A stretch of 64,000 nucleotides of DNA from Pseudaminobacter soli (ex Li et al. 2025) (GTDB lineage: Bacteria > Pseudomonadota > Alphaproteobacteria > Rhizobiales > Rhizobiaceae): positions 20,582 through 84,581 of the forward strand of contig NZ_PXYL01000020.1 of assembly GCF_003012705.1 (NCBI RefSeq), in the 5' to 3' direction. Below are positions 43,927-54,287 of this stretch, piece after piece (the stretch's first letter is position 1; every line of letters starts with the position of its first letter). The position numbers and the translations under genes are program-made. Under the pieces are notes generated by a model. It was given only the letters and a program-made list of their open reading frames with translations, was not told the DNA's origin and made no database searches.

Positions 43927-45411
43927 GTGCAAATGTTGATGTCTTCTGGCGGGAAGCAGTCGACGACAAGTATAAAGCTGATTGCCGCGTCAGATCTCGA
44001 CCGGGTCAATGTTGAAAAGGCCGGAATAGATCATCTTGTCGTCTACCTTAATGGCGGCACACGTTCGCAACCGACCCTGAAGAACACCTTTCCTCTCATT
44101 GCCGTCGCCTTTTCCGAGGAAGCCGAAGCTGACCTGAGGGGTGCTTTAGTCTCGCTCCGGCGTCTTGCCACGGTTCCGGAAGTCTCCATCCAGCGGCTCG
44201 ATGTGCGAAACGGGGCCGAGATGTGCGCGCTTATTCGCACGCTGGCCGAGGGCGGCCTGGGGCGGCTGTCACGGTTCGCCGCCTCGATGACCTCGGAACT
44301 CGCAATGCTTCGCCGGGACCGCGAAGTGCTGTTCGAAAGCTACCGCGCGCTCGAAGATGCATTTCAGGTGCACAACTGGGAGCCAGTGACGGAAGTGTTC
44401 GGGCACGATCCCTATGTCGACCCAAAGGACGAAGGCATCGGCCAGTTGCTGTCGAGTGCCCATGTCGAGCAGCTTCTGCCGGTCTCCAGCCGGGGCGTGG
44501 CCGGCATCGCCCTCCATCTCAATTCGGTGCCGAAGGACGGCGCCGAGCTGGTTGTCACGCTGAGCTACGTCGAGAGCCGCGAAGGCGTGGCCGAATGGAG
44601 CGTTCCCGCTTCAAAGCTCGTGGCGAACTGGAATTTCTTCTCGCTGCCGCGGGCGTGCGGATGTGGGGCGAAGACGTTGCGGCTGCGGGTGTCGACCACG
44701 GGGCCAGAGGCGGTGGGGCTATCGCTCGGCTTCCCGATTGCCAGTGAGCGCTACACGGCGCAGTCGGATGTCTCGCATCCTGACCTGGATCGCAGGCCAC
44801 TGGCATTCCGCGTGTTCACGGGGCTGCCCGGCGTCCGGCCAACACGAATGCCCAACATGATCGCGCCCACCGACCTCCTCGACGGCCAGTTCATCGAAGA
44901 CTACCGGCTGGCGCCGGACCTGCTGAGCCGAATCGTAGATGTTTCGGTCACGCCGGTCGTGCCCGAATTCCAGACCGTTCGCTTCCTCGAGCACGAGCAC
45001 GCGGTGGTGTGTCATCCAATGCAGAGCGGAATTTCTGCCGGCGCCGTCAGCCGTGCAGTCGAGCCCGGAACCATTTCGTTCTCGGCGAGCGCCGTGATCG
45101 ACCATCCGAAGGGGGCTCCGGCGGCCGTCAGTTTCCTGCTCGCCCCGGCAAACTCCAACGCACGGTCCGAGGTGGCGGAGCTGGTGCGCAAGGGCACGGC
45201 AAAAGCGTCGGCCTTCTTCAGCGGCTGGCGCGAGGTCGGCCCGGATCAAGCGATCAACATCAATATCCATATGGACGAGCCGGTGCGCGCGCATATGGAT
45301 CTTATGATCCTGAGCCGTGCCGTCACCGATTCAGTCGATTTCTCCTGGCTCAAGGTGTCGGGCTTCCGGCTGGTCAAGCAGTCGGGGGAGGCGGTCAATG
45401 TCCGCCAGTAA
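43927..45411 (+). CDS. wgaA: Polysaccharide-locus protein WgaA (DUF6212-like)
   Basis: 494 residues, no signal peptide. No enzyme motif is visible. The middle and C-terminal parts are rich in predicted beta strands: VVTLSYVESREGVAEWSVPASK, then FFSLPRACGCGAKTLRLRV and ARVFTGLPG-like stretches. It has a clear paralog at 57317-58792. In S. meliloti the matching gene is the first of the wga/expA operon and is needed for galactoglucan. Start GTG at 43927 with GAGGA 6 bases upstream. It overlaps wgaB by 14 bases. Confidence 0.75.
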   Translation: MQMLMSSGGKQSTTSIKLIAASDLDRVNVEKAGIDHLVVYLNGGTRSQPTLKNTFPLIAVAFSEEAEADLRGALVSLRRLATVPEVSIQRLDVRNGAEMCALIRTLAEGGLGRLSRFAASMTSELAMLRRDREVLFESYRALEDAFQVHNWEPVTEVFGHDPYVDPKDEGIGQLLSSAHVEQLLPVSSRGVAGIALHLNSVPKDGAELVVTLSYVESREGVAEWSVPASKLVANWNFFSLPRACGCGAKTLRLRVSTTGPEAVGLSLGFPIASERYTAQSDVSHPDLDRRPLAFRVFTGLPGVRPTRMPNMIAPTDLLDGQFIEDYRLAPDLLSRIVDVSVTPVVPEFQTVRFLEHEHAVVCHPMQSGISAGAVSRAVEPGTISFSASAVIDHPKGAPAAVSFLLAPANSNARSEVAELVRKGTAKASAFFSGWREVGPDQAININIHMDEPVRAHMDLMILSRAVTDSVDFSWLKVSGFRLVKQSGEAVNVRQ

Positions 45412-48070
45412 AGACGATCTGATTGCGGTGGCGATGCCGCTTTACGGCCATGCGGCGTTGGCCCTCGAAGCGCTGGAATCCGTGCTTGCTTCGACGGTAT
45501 CCAACTGTAGGATTGCCATTGTCGTCTCCGTTGACGGAGACCCGCGGCACGAGGCTTTCGACCTGCTACTGCTTTATGCCGCCAGCCACCCCGAAATACA
45601 TGTGGTGTTCGGCCCGAATGCCGGGCCGGGCGGCGCGCGCAATCGCGCAATCGACTACGTGCTCGAAAACCTGCCGGAGGCCAGGGCGCTCTATCTGCTC
45701 GATGCCGACAACAGGGTCCTGCCGGGCACCATCGAAACCCTGTACCAGCAGCTTATCTCGAGCGGCTGCGGTTGGGTCTATACCAATATCGACACCTTCT
45801 CGGTGAACTGGCGTGCGCACTATGGCAACCGCTATTCGCGGCTTGTCCACTGCATCACCGACAATATCTGCGACACCGGCTCGATGATCTCCATCGACGT
45901 CTTCCGCGCGGGCGTGCGCTTCAATGACGACCGACAGAACGGCTTCGAGGACTGGGAGTTCTGGCTTTCCTGCATCGAGCACGGCTTCGTCGGCCTCCCG
46001 TCGCACGACACCACCTTCGAATATCGGCTGCGGGCGGAAAGCCGCTTCAAGGAAGCCAACCGCGAACGTGCCACTTCCGTCAGCTTCCTCAGGAAGCGTC
46101 ACAAGGCGTTGTTCCAGCGTCCGATGCTTGTCGAGTTCGAGCACGAGGAGTGCCCGCGCTATCTCTTCGCGCGGACCGAAGATGCCGCCATCTCGTTCTT
46201 CACCGATCCCACCAAGCCGCCGATGATGCTTCGCCTCGACGACATCATACCGGATTTCTGGGCGAGCATCGGCGAGCCGGACAATGTTCACTTCCCGCCT
46301 TTCCTCATGGCAGGCAGCGGCGCGACGCTCGACCTTTTGCGACGGTCGCGCATGCTGCCCAACGTGCTTTGCCATCTGGAGCGCCTGAGTGAGAGGGCGA
46401 ATATCGTCTTCGTCCAGCTCGGTAACGATGCGACGCAGCGCAAGATCGAACCGGTGGTGTTGGAGTCGGGTGCATCGCTGGCCGCGTCCGCGGACCTCAT
46501 CTTCATTCCGACGGCGCTTGTTCGCGACGTGATCCAGAACAATGCGCTGGACTGGTTCGCCTCGATCGGCCATGAGCAGATTTGGCCCACTTCGGCCATC
46601 CTGAAGGTGCGATTCCCATTCCCGAGGAGCCTGCCGCGGCGGTCGCTGATCACGCCCCAGCAGGTGATGATAAACTGTATCAACGCCATTGCCACGAGCC
46701 CGCTGCGTCGGACTGCGGGCGGGCGCTGGACGTGGCGGCCGGCGCGGCTTGTGCCTTTCGCGGAACTTTACAAGTCGCTGCGGAAGGAAATCGGCGGCTC
46801 GCCCGTCCTGCCGCTTGGCCACAGCGACGGCAAGCGCACGGCTGCGCTGCTCGTGCCCAATGCTTCATTCGGCGGTGCCGAAAAAGTGGTCTATGCGGCC
46901 GCGCGCGAGCTGAAAAGGGCCGGGTTCGAGACCCACCTCTTCGTACTCGGCACACAGCGTATGGACGTCATCGACGAGTTCGACGCGAGCTTTGATCATA
47001 TCCATTTCTGGAGCGAGGGCATTCCGGCCTGGGGAGGCTCGGGCCAGTTCCTCGGCCAGGACTTCATAGCCGAGCACCACGAGGTCGAATGGAGCGCGCT
47101 GAAAGGACAGCTCTCGGGATTCGACCTCATCATCAACAACCACGTGATGTCGGTCCATCCGCTGGTTGCGCGGTTGCGCTCGGAGGGAACGCGCACGGCC
47201 TGCTATCTTCACGTCGTCGACAACACCTCTTTCAAACGGCCGGCTGGCCAACCGTTCGCGGCCATCGCCCATGAGCATTGCTACGACGCGTTCCTGACTT
47301 GCTCGGAGCAGCTCAAGATCTACCTGCGCAGTTTCGGTGTTCCCCTCGAGAAGGTCTTCGCCGTGCCCAATGGCGCGAGCTTTACGGTGCCCCCCAAGGC
47401 GCTTGCCGATGTGCTGTCAACAAGGAGGTTGGAGCGGAAGGATGAACGGCTGCGACTGCTCTATATGGGACGGTTCGACCAGCAGAAGGGGATCGACCGC
47501 CTTGCCGCGACGATCGCCGAGCTGCATGCCGCACACGTCCCCGTCGACATGCGGGCGATCGGAGGCGAGATTCTCGCCGATTCCACCGTTTCCTGGACGG
47601 AGCAGCTGAAGGACCTCGGCGTCGACGTGCATCCTCCGGTCTTCGCCAGCAAGGAGCTGATCAGGGCGCTGGGCTGGGCGGATGTTCTCGTCATGCCCTC
47701 GCGTTGGGAAGGCGCTCCATTGATGATCGCAGAAGCTCAGCAGCTTGGCTGCGTTCCCATCGCAACCGGGGTTGGCGCGGTAGGCGAACTCATCACCCAT
47801 GGCGAAGACGGCATCCTCATTGAGGCCGATGTCGACTCCCAGGTAGTGCGGCAGATGGCCGGGGTCATCGAAGAGGTCGCCCGCGATCGCCGCAAGCTCG
47901 CTCCGCTCATGGAAGGCTGCGTCAATTCGGCGGCGCGCCGGTCGTGGACAAGCTCATTCTCGGAATTCCTTGGCTGGTGCGACGGCGCGGTGAGTAATTC
48001 ATCGCTGTCGCGTGCCTCGGTCATGCGCCGGCGCGTGGCGTCCGACGTAGAGGTCACGACGGTGGGCTGA
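45398..48070 (+). CDS. wgaB: Bifunctional GT2-GT4 glycosyltransferase (wgaB/expA23-like)
   Basis: 890 residues with two transferase domains. The N-terminal GT2 domain (about 1-240) has VAMPLYGHAALALEALES, GPGGARNRAIDYV, YLLDADNRVLPG with the DxD-type site, and EDWEFWLSCIEHG. The C-terminal GT4 domain (about 480-880) has SFGGAEKVVYAAARELK, YMGRFDQQKGIDRLAATI and WEGAPLMIAEAQQLG. Two domains could add the alternating sugars of the polymer, as suggested for the S. meliloti protein. The ATG at 45398 was chosen because GGGGGAGG lies 5-6 bases upstream. A shorter paralog lies at 58789-60867. Confidence 0.88.
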   Translation: MSASKDDLIAVAMPLYGHAALALEALESVLASTVSNCRIAIVVSVDGDPRHEAFDLLLLYAASHPEIHVVFGPNAGPGGARNRAIDYVLENLPEARALYLLDADNRVLPGTIETLYQQLISSGCGWVYTNIDTFSVNWRAHYGNRYSRLVHCITDNICDTGSMISIDVFRAGVRFNDDRQNGFEDWEFWLSCIEHGFVGLPSHDTTFEYRLRAESRFKEANRERATSVSFLRKRHKALFQRPMLVEFEHEECPRYLFARTEDAAISFFTDPTKPPMMLRLDDIIPDFWASIGEPDNVHFPPFLMAGSGATLDLLRRSRMLPNVLCHLERLSERANIVFVQLGNDATQRKIEPVVLESGASLAASADLIFIPTALVRDVIQNNALDWFASIGHEQIWPTSAILKVRFPFPRSLPRRSLITPQQVMINCINAIATSPLRRTAGGRWTWRPARLVPFAELYKSLRKEIGGSPVLPLGHSDGKRTAALLVPNASFGGAEKVVYAAARELKRAGFETHLFVLGTQRMDVIDEFDASFDHIHFWSEGIPAWGGSGQFLGQDFIAEHHEVEWSALKGQLSGFDLIINNHVMSVHPLVARLRSEGTRTACYLHVVDNTSFKRPAGQPFAAIAHEHCYDAFLTCSEQLKIYLRSFGVPLEKVFAVPNGASFTVPPKALADVLSTRRLERKDERLRLLYMGRFDQQKGIDRLAATIAELHAAHVPVDMRAIGGEILADSTVSWTEQLKDLGVDVHPPVFASKELIRALGWADVLVMPSRWEGAPLMIAEAQQLGCVPIATGVGAVGELITHGEDGILIEADVDSQVVRQMAGVIEEVARDRRKLAPLMEGCVNSAARRSWTSSFSEFLGWCDGAVSNSSLSRASVMRRRVASDVEVTTVG

Positions 48071-48111
48071 AGGGCTTCCACCAGTTCTATCAAGCAGAAA
48101 GGTTTAGTTGT

Positions 48112-49290
48112 ATGCGTCCAAGGATTCTTGTGACGGGCATTCCTGGCCACTATTCGCGCCTTGCAAACGGCGCCGACGGATTCGCCGTCTCCTATTCGGA
48201 ACGGCAGAAACAACCCGAGACGAAAGACGAGTTCCTGCAGGAACTGCGAAATATCAGCAATACCGGCAACTATCTGATCGGCGAAGGGGCTTTGCGTGCG
48301 CTCGCACCGCATGCGAAGCAGGTGCCGTTCTGGCATCTCTACAATTGCAGCCGCAACGGGGATGGATTCGAGCAGTTCAACTCCAATTTCGACATCTGCG
48401 TCTTCACCTGCGCAAACCTGTTGCGCAAGGGGCTCTCCGCCGATGCGGAAGCTGAAGTGCTGAGCAAGCTCAAGATGCCGATCGTGATGCTGGGCATCGG
48501 CCAGCAGAACCGGAAGGATCTCGAAAATGCGCTGCCAGAGGGTACGAAGCAGCTCCTGAGCGTGCTGAAGGACCGGGAGCACTATTTCCTGACGCGCGGT
48601 CTTGAAACTGCCGGCTTCCTGAAGGACCAGGGCTTCTCCAACGTCCGGCCGACCGGCTGTCCATCCGTCTATTTCATGCCGGACAACATGCGCCGGTCGC
48701 TGAGAAAGCTCCCCGGCGTGCAAATTGGCAAGGCGCGGACCATCTTCTCCGGCTACCTCGGCGCCAACCACGATGCGATCGTCGACGCCAACGCGCTGGA
48801 GCCGCAGGATTCGGTTCCGCAATATGTCGTCCAGGACGAGTTCCTGCACTTCGACATGAAGGTGGAGCCAAATGCCGAGGGACGCGTCTACGACTCGGCC
48901 TCCGGGAAGACGATCGGCGATCTCGCTTATCCGGGCACCGACAGGCTCAAGAAGCCGTTCGATGTGCGCACGTTCTTCGACACGAACCAATGGCGCGCCT
49001 GGGCCTCGTCAATGGACTTCAATTTCGGCCGGCGTTTCCACGGCTCGATCATTGCGATGCAGGCGGCGGTGCCAAGTCTCATGGTCGCGGTGGACGATCG
49101 CATGCGCGAGATGCTGGGCTTCACCGGCCTACCGGCCGTCGATGCGGCGGATATCGACAAGGCCGAAAACCGGGCCGAGTTCGTTGCGGATCATCTGGCC
49201 GGCCTCAATGCGTCCGAACTGGTCGACCGCTACTCGGATCGGGAGCGGAACTTCCGGTCGGCACTGCGCGAAATCGGCATTGGGCAGTAG
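48112..49290 (+). CDS. wgaD: Polysaccharide pyruvyltransferase family protein (wgaD/expA4-like)
   Basis: 392 residues. The family layout is visible: NTGNYLIGEGAL near the start, LKMPIVMLGIGQQ, FLTRGLETAGFLKDQG, VRPTGCPSVYF, and FGRRFHGSIIAMQAAVPSLMVAVDDRMREML with the conserved His. It probably adds pyruvate from PEP to a galactosyl residue. Galactoglucan carries pyruvylated galactose. The next gene is a close tandem paralog, and a third relative is at 27606-28793. Confidence 0.82.
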   Translation: MRPRILVTGIPGHYSRLANGADGFAVSYSERQKQPETKDEFLQELRNISNTGNYLIGEGALRALAPHAKQVPFWHLYNCSRNGDGFEQFNSNFDICVFTCANLLRKGLSADAEAEVLSKLKMPIVMLGIGQQNRKDLENALPEGTKQLLSVLKDREHYFLTRGLETAGFLKDQGFSNVRPTGCPSVYFMPDNMRRSLRKLPGVQIGKARTIFSGYLGANHDAIVDANALEPQDSVPQYVVQDEFLHFDMKVEPNAEGRVYDSASGKTIGDLAYPGTDRLKKPFDVRTFFDTNQWRAWASSMDFNFGRRFHGSIIAMQAAVPSLMVAVDDRMREMLGFTGLPAVDAADIDKAENRAEFVADHLAGLNASELVDRYSDRERNFRSALREIGIGQ

Positions 49291-49331
49291 CGCGCGACCA
49301 GGTCTCAGGCACAATTCATCAGGAAATTAAC

Positions 49332-50504
49332 ATGCGCATCCTGCTTACAGGCATCCCGTCATATCTGCAGCGAACCGTGGCGAGCGTGTCGGGGGCGGAG
49401 GTTCGCCACAGGCCTTATTTCGACGAGATCAGGACCAAGTCGGAGTTGATTGAACAAGTCAGGAAGATAGCCAATACGGGCAACTACCTGATTGGAGAGG
49501 GCGCGGCCTATTGCCTTAAGGCGCATGATGTCACCTATGTCCCGTTCTGGCACCTTGCCCGCAGTTGCAAGTCGGAAGACGTCTATGAGCGCCTAAACCA
49601 GGAGTTCGACATTTGCGTCTTCGCCTCGGCCAATCTTCTGCGGCCAGGCTACTCCGCCGATCTGGAAGCAGAAGTGTTCGGAAAGCTGAAGATGCCCGTC
49701 GTGGTCATGGGCATCGGCATCCAGCGAAAGGAAGGTCTCAAGGAGAAGCTCCCCTCCGGCACCCTCAAATTCCTCGATGTCCTCAAACACAAGGAAAGCT
49801 TCTTCCTCACTCGCGGCTATTTCACTGCCGAGTTCCTGAGGGAACAGGGCATGAAGTTCGTGCGGCCGACGGGCTGTCCGTCGCTCTATTTCTCGCCGGC
49901 GGGGATGGAGCGTTCTCTCGCTGCCCTCGCCAACCCCGAACTGGCGCATGCACAGAAGATTGCTTTCGGCGGGTACCTCGGGAGCGTGGCCGATACGATC
50001 GTTGACGCCCATGCGCTGCTGAAGCCTACAAGCGTGGCAAGCTATGTGGTGCAGGACGAACTGGTCGCCTACAATCTGTCCTTGCCCGTCGACGATGACG
50101 CGCCTGCCTATGACAAGGCAAGCGGCCGCATCACTGGGGCAACTTCCTACAAGCATTCCGAGAAGTGGCAGAGGGACCATGAACTCATGGTCTTCTTCGA
50201 CACGAACCAGTGGCGGAACTGGATCGCAGCCCGCGAATTTTGCTTCGGCCGACGGTTCCATGGCTGCATCATCGGCATGCAGGCCGGCGTGCCGGCACTC
50301 ATGATCGCCGTAGATGATCGCATGCGGGAAATGTTGGAGTTTGTCGGATTCCCCTACATCGAGGCGGCGACGTGGAACCGTGAGGTGGACAAGAAGGCTT
50401 ATCTCGCCAACTTCCTTTCCAAGATCGATACGCAGGCCGTTATCGACCGGTACTCGGCCTGCGAAACCAACTTCCGCAGCGCACTCAGCCATGTGGGCCT
50501 CTAG
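49332..50504 (+). CDS. wgaE: Polysaccharide pyruvyltransferase family protein (wgaE/expA5-like)
   Basis: 390 residues, tandem paralog of the gene before it: both have NTGNYLIGEGA, VRPTGCPSLYF, a TNQWRNW stretch and GRRFHGCIIGMQAGVPALMIAVDDRM. One of the two may have changed acceptor specificity. The ATG at 49332 starts MRILLTGIPSYLQR and has AGGAAA upstream; the frame is open further upstream inside wgaD. It overlaps wgaF by 14 bases. Confidence 0.82.
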   Translation: MRILLTGIPSYLQRTVASVSGAEVRHRPYFDEIRTKSELIEQVRKIANTGNYLIGEGAAYCLKAHDVTYVPFWHLARSCKSEDVYERLNQEFDICVFASANLLRPGYSADLEAEVFGKLKMPVVVMGIGIQRKEGLKEKLPSGTLKFLDVLKHKESFFLTRGYFTAEFLREQGMKFVRPTGCPSLYFSPAGMERSLAALANPELAHAQKIAFGGYLGSVADTIVDAHALLKPTSVASYVVQDELVAYNLSLPVDDDAPAYDKASGRITGATSYKHSEKWQRDHELMVFFDTNQWRNWIAAREFCFGRRFHGCIIGMQAGVPALMIAVDDRMREMLEFVGFPYIEAATWNREVDKKAYLANFLSKIDTQAVIDRYSACETNFRSALSHVGL

Positions 50505-51648
50505 TTTCAATGTCAGGAGGACAAGGCTAGTCGGGCCTTTGCTTGGCATGTTGCTGGCTGTCTGGGGCATCGTCTCGCTGCCGGTTGCACATGCCGGCGA
50601 GACGCCGACCACGCGCATCGGGGTCAATCGCCTAAACCTCGCCTGGTTGTCGCGACGCGACCAGGAGAGGGTGCTCGGGGAGATGGCCACGAACGGAGTC
50701 ACGCACGCCCGTCTTTCGCTGTCGCGGCCGATAGACAAGAGCATCGAAGGCCTCGAGATCGCAAGCCAGCTCGGCATCCGTATCCTTCTTGAGATCCAGT
50801 TGACGAATAAGAGCTACTTTCCCGGGACGGCTCGTCCCCGTACCGGCTTCGGACGGATCTGGGATGTCCACCGGCTCTCGGAACTCGATCTCGACCGGTA
50901 CCGCATGGGATTGCGCGACGCTCTCCGCCGCATCGATGCCCTGGGCATTCGTCTGGAGGCGATCGAGCCCGGAAACGAGATCAATTTCAGCGCCTACAAT
51001 GGCGACCTCCTTGTCTATCGTCAGCCCGGCGAACGGACCCCACGCAGCATCGCCGAGCTGGCGGGCAGGGCGGCTTTCGAGCAGGGCCTCGACAAATATG
51101 TGGAGGCCTTGAAGATCACGCGCGAGGAAGTGCGGGCTACCGTTCACAGCAGCGACGCCGCCATCGTCTCTGCCGGCCTTTCCGACCTCAGGGCCGACTG
51201 GGCTGACGGGAGAGGCATGGAGCGGCTCGATCCGCACGAGGTCATTGCCCTGCTGCGCAAGCGGGGCATCGACAGCTTAGTCGATGCCTATGGCATCCAC
51301 GTCTATCCGGGACAGAAAGCAGCGCCCGCTCTCTCCGAGCGGGTGAGGCATATCCTCGACTTCTGCCGGACTGACAATGCTGGCCGGCCCTGCTGGGTGA
51401 CGGAATGGGGGATAGCGAATACGGTGCGCGACTGCCCCGTCGACGACCGGAAGCGAGAAGACGCAGTACGAGCCGTGCGCGCAGTCTTCCAGCAACTGAC
51501 GGATGAACGGCGACTGACGGCAGCATTCTACTACGATTGGGACACCGAGCAGTCATACAGCCTATGGCGTTGCGGCCGGCTAAGTCCTGCCGGAGCGCTC
51601 GCCGTCGCGCCGGCCGGAGCCCAGGAGACGCGGACAGTACTGCCGTGA
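50491..51648 (+). CDS. wgaF: Exported glycoside-hydrolase-like protein (wgaF/expA6-like)
   Basis: 385 residues. An N-terminal hydrophobic segment (LVGPLLGMLLAVWGIVSLPVAHA, about residues 13-34) is a signal peptide or anchor. The rest looks like a TIM-barrel glycosidase of clan GH-A: acid/base Glu163 in EPGNEINFS and nucleophile Glu305 in CWVTEWGIAN. It would trim or release polysaccharide in the periplasm. The ATG at 50491 overlaps the wgaE stop by 14 bases and gives a proper signal peptide; the frame is open further upstream. Confidence 0.75.
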   Translation: MWASSFNVRRTRLVGPLLGMLLAVWGIVSLPVAHAGETPTTRIGVNRLNLAWLSRRDQERVLGEMATNGVTHARLSLSRPIDKSIEGLEIASQLGIRILLEIQLTNKSYFPGTARPRTGFGRIWDVHRLSELDLDRYRMGLRDALRRIDALGIRLEAIEPGNEINFSAYNGDLLVYRQPGERTPRSIAELAGRAAFEQGLDKYVEALKITREEVRATVHSSDAAIVSAGLSDLRADWADGRGMERLDPHEVIALLRKRGIDSLVDAYGIHVYPGQKAAPALSERVRHILDFCRTDNAGRPCWVTEWGIANTVRDCPVDDRKREDAVRAVRAVFQQLTDERRLTAAFYYDWDTEQSYSLWRCGRLSPAGALAVAPAGAQETRTVLP

Positions 51649-51732
51649 GCTGCGCGCGCTACCTGCAGACGGAAAATATAGTGAAGCGGCAATCCCTATT
51701 GCCAGAGTATTTCCAAAAATCGGGAGTTGGAC

Positions 51733-52728
51733 TTGCTAATCTATTCCGATGAAAATCTAGAGGTATTTCATAGGTTGGGATCATCGACCTATGTTCTCGC
51801 AACCTTCAACGAAATGGAGATGCAGGCAAATGGCAGCCGCTTCTGGGGGCAGCGGTTTTGCGAGAAGGCTGACATCACCGCTCTCGGTTTCATTAGCCGG
51901 CGCCCCAACTGGTTCCCGGCGGCGAGCATGGCGAAGGCCAGCGTCGCGGCAGCGCCGATCCTGAGGCATGCATCCGAACGCATCCTTTACGGCCACTCCC
52001 AGGGCGGCTACGCGGCGCTCCGCTATCGCCGGCTCCTTGATGCCGATGTCGCAATCGCCTTCTGTCCGCAGATTTCCATCGATCCCAGGACGGTCGCCTT
52101 CGACGGCCGCTTCACGAGCCACTTCGCGCCCTCACTTCATGAAGACATGGAGATCGCGCCAGTGCATGCGGCCGGCCGCGCCTATGTCTTCCATGATCCG
52201 TTCCATGCCGTCGATCGTGAGCACGCGGAGCGGATCGCTGCGTTGCAAGAGGGGACACGGCTCGTCCCGGTGCACATGACTGGTCACGGCACTGTTCGGG
52301 CCTTCGCCGGAACAGCGCGCGGGCTGGCGCTTATCGAGGCCTGCCGCGCAGACGACTTATCTGGCCTGCACGCGCTCGCCCGCGCTGTCCGGGTTGGAGC
52401 CTCCATGCGGCCCTACCAAGTTGCACTCACCGCGATCGCTCGCCATCCGGTCTGGGCCGACCGGCTCCACACGCGCCTCGGCAACGGGTTTTCGTCCGTG
52501 CAGCGAGCCAACTTCCTCTACCACCGGGCAAACCGCCACATCCGCGATGGCGAGTTAGAGACCGCGCGCGACATGCTTGTCGAGGTCATAGCCCTTCAGG
52601 CGGGCAATGCCGGGCCTGCTCGGCGTCTGCAGGAACTCGATGCACGCATCGCCGGAACGAGCCAGACGGAATTCCATGAGCAGCAGCCGGCGGGGGCGTC
52701 TGTCAGAGAATCGAGGATGCGCGCGTAA
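51733..52728 (+). CDS. Alpha/beta-hydrolase-fold protein inserted in the wga operon
   Basis: 331 residues. A nucleophile elbow [12 protein letters not shown] gives Ser89, and a late His in [12 protein letters not shown] could complete a triad; both fit an esterase or acyltransferase fold. The C-terminal 80 residues look helical, with [25 protein letters not shown] like a TPR pair. Start TTG at 51733 with GGGAG six bases upstream; a TTG at 51727 is also in frame. I do not recall a gene here in the S. meliloti cluster. It could add or remove acetyl or succinyl groups on the glycan. Confidence 0.65.
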   Translation: MLIYSDENLEVFHRLGSSTYVLATFNEMEMQANGSRFWGQRFCEKADITALGFISRRPNWFPAASMAKASVAAAPILRHASERILYGHSQGGYAALRYRRLLDADVAIAFCPQISIDPRTVAFDGRFTSHFAPSLHEDMEIAPVHAAGRAYVFHDPFHAVDREHAERIAALQEGTRLVPVHMTGHGTVRAFAGTARGLALIEACRADDLSGLHALARAVRVGASMRPYQVALTAIARHPVWADRLHTRLGNGFSSVQRANFLYHRANRHIRDGELETARDMLVEVIALQAGNAGPARRLQELDARIAGTSQTEFHEQQPAGASVRESRMRA

Positions 52729-52849
52729 GATTCCGACCCTGTGGCAGCGGCTCGCTCAGCGTCCGTGCCACCTCGAAGAACGCGGTCCGAAAGCAGAGTT
52801 TAGGCAGATGATTGGCCAAGCAGGAAGCAATTATCGGAAGGAGCCTTCT

Positions 52850-53731
52850 GTGAAGGGTATAATTCTGGCGGGCGGTAGTGGGACAAGGCTTTACCCAGTT
52901 ACACTCGCGGTATCGAAGCAGATACTGCCAATCTACGACAAACCGATGATCTACTACCCGCTGGGCGTTTTGATGCTGGCGGGTGTACGGGAGATACTTG
53001 TTATCTCGACGCCGCAGGATTTGCCGCAGTTTCAGCGCCTTTTGGGCGATGGTTCCGCCTTTGGCATTTCGTTGTCTTATGCTGAGCAGCCCACACCGAA
53101 CGGATTGGCCGAAGCCTTCATCATCGGAAGCGAATTTATCGGCAACGATCCGGTGGCGCTCATACTGGGCGACAATATCTTTTATGGCGATGGCCTTTCA
53201 CAGCACTGTCGGGCTGCTGTGAGCCGTACCAGCGGGGCCTCCGTCTTCGCCTATCAGGTCGAGGATCCGCAGCGCTATGGCGTGGTGTATTTCGACCGTG
53301 AGACCCAGCGGGCGCTCTCCATCGAAGAAAAGCCGGCTCAACCACGTTCCAACTGGGCCGTCACCGGGCTCTATTTCTACGACAACTCGGTAGTTGAGAT
53401 TGCTCAGTCGGTCAGGCCTTCGGCAAGAGGTGAACGCGAGATCACAGATGTCAACAGAGCCTATCTCGATCAGGGCAAGCTGCATGTCATGCGGCTTGGC
53501 CGCGGCTACGCCTGGCTGGACACGGGGACGCACGACAGCTTGCACGATGCGTCATCGTTTGTTCGTACGATAGAGCTTCGTCAAGGCATCAAGATCATGT
53601 GCCCCGAAGAGATTGGCTTCGAATTGGGTTGGTTGAGCGAAGCTGAAGTGCTGGCCAGGGCGGCCTCCTTGGGCAAGACCGACTATGCACGCTACCTTGA
53701 GCGCCGGGTTCGGGAGCTTGCCCATGGTTGA
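52850..53731 (+). CDS. rmlA: Glucose-1-phosphate thymidylyltransferase
   Basis: 293 residues. It makes dTDP-glucose, the first step to dTDP-L-rhamnose. The nucleotide loop is [16 protein letters not shown], then [25 protein letters not shown] and SIEEKPAQP. The start is GTG at 52850 with AAGGAG six bases upstream and a family-size product; the longer frame from 52607 overlaps the hydrolase gene. It corresponds to wgaG/expA7. It overlaps rmlC by 8 bases. Confidence 0.92.
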   Translation: MKGIILAGGSGTRLYPVTLAVSKQILPIYDKPMIYYPLGVLMLAGVREILVISTPQDLPQFQRLLGDGSAFGISLSYAEQPTPNGLAEAFIIGSEFIGNDPVALILGDNIFYGDGLSQHCRAAVSRTSGASVFAYQVEDPQRYGVVYFDRETQRALSIEEKPAQPRSNWAVTGLYFYDNSVVEIAQSVRPSARGEREITDVNRAYLDQGKLHVMRLGRGYAWLDTGTHDSLHDASSFVRTIELRQGIKIMCPEEIGFELGWLSEAEVLARAASLGKTDYARYLERRVRELAHG

Positions 53732-54287
53732 TGTGCTAAGCCTTGGCCTGGACGGTGTTTTTGAGATTCGTCCGCCAAAGTTCGTTGATGCACGAGGTTT
53801 CTTCTCGGAAACCTGGAATGCTGCAAAACTTGCAAAAGCCGGCATCTCAGTCGATTTCGTGCAGGACAATCACTCGTTTTCGCGCATGCGGGGCGTCATG
53901 CGCGGCCTGCATTTTCAGATGCCACCGTTTGCGCAGGACAAACTCGTGCGCGTTCTGCGTGGCTCCGTGTTCGATGTCGCAGTCGATATTCGTCGAGGCT
54001 CGCCGACATTTGGCAAATGGACAGCCGTCACGCTTTCAGCTCGGCAATGGAATCAGATCCTCGTGCCCAAGGGCTTTGCGCACGGCTTTGTCACGCTCGA
54101 GCCCGATACCGAGGTTGTCTACAAAGTCTCGGCTCCTTATTCGGCACCTCATGAGAGGTCCATACGATCTGATGATCCCGATATCGCGATAGACTGGCCG
54201 GTCCCGGCGACCGACATGGTTCTGTCTCCCAAGGACGAAGCCGCGCCGTTTCTGGCTGATCTAGAAACCGGATTTAACTACCGGTGA
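53724..54287 (+). CDS. rmlC: dTDP-4-dehydrorhamnose 3,5-epimerase
   Basis: 187 residues, cupin fold of the usual RmlC size. It has [32 protein letters not shown] with the active-site His, and [23 protein letters not shown]. It epimerises the keto sugar made by RmlB. The ATG at 53724 overlaps the rmlA stop by 8 bases. Corresponds to wgaH/expA8. Confidence 0.93.
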   Translation: MVDVLSLGLDGVFEIRPPKFVDARGFFSETWNAAKLAKAGISVDFVQDNHSFSRMRGVMRGLHFQMPPFAQDKLVRVLRGSVFDVAVDIRRGSPTFGKWTAVTLSARQWNQILVPKGFAHGFVTLEPDTEVVYKVSAPYSAPHERSIRSDDPDIAIDWPVPATDMVLSPKDEAAPFLADLETGFNYR

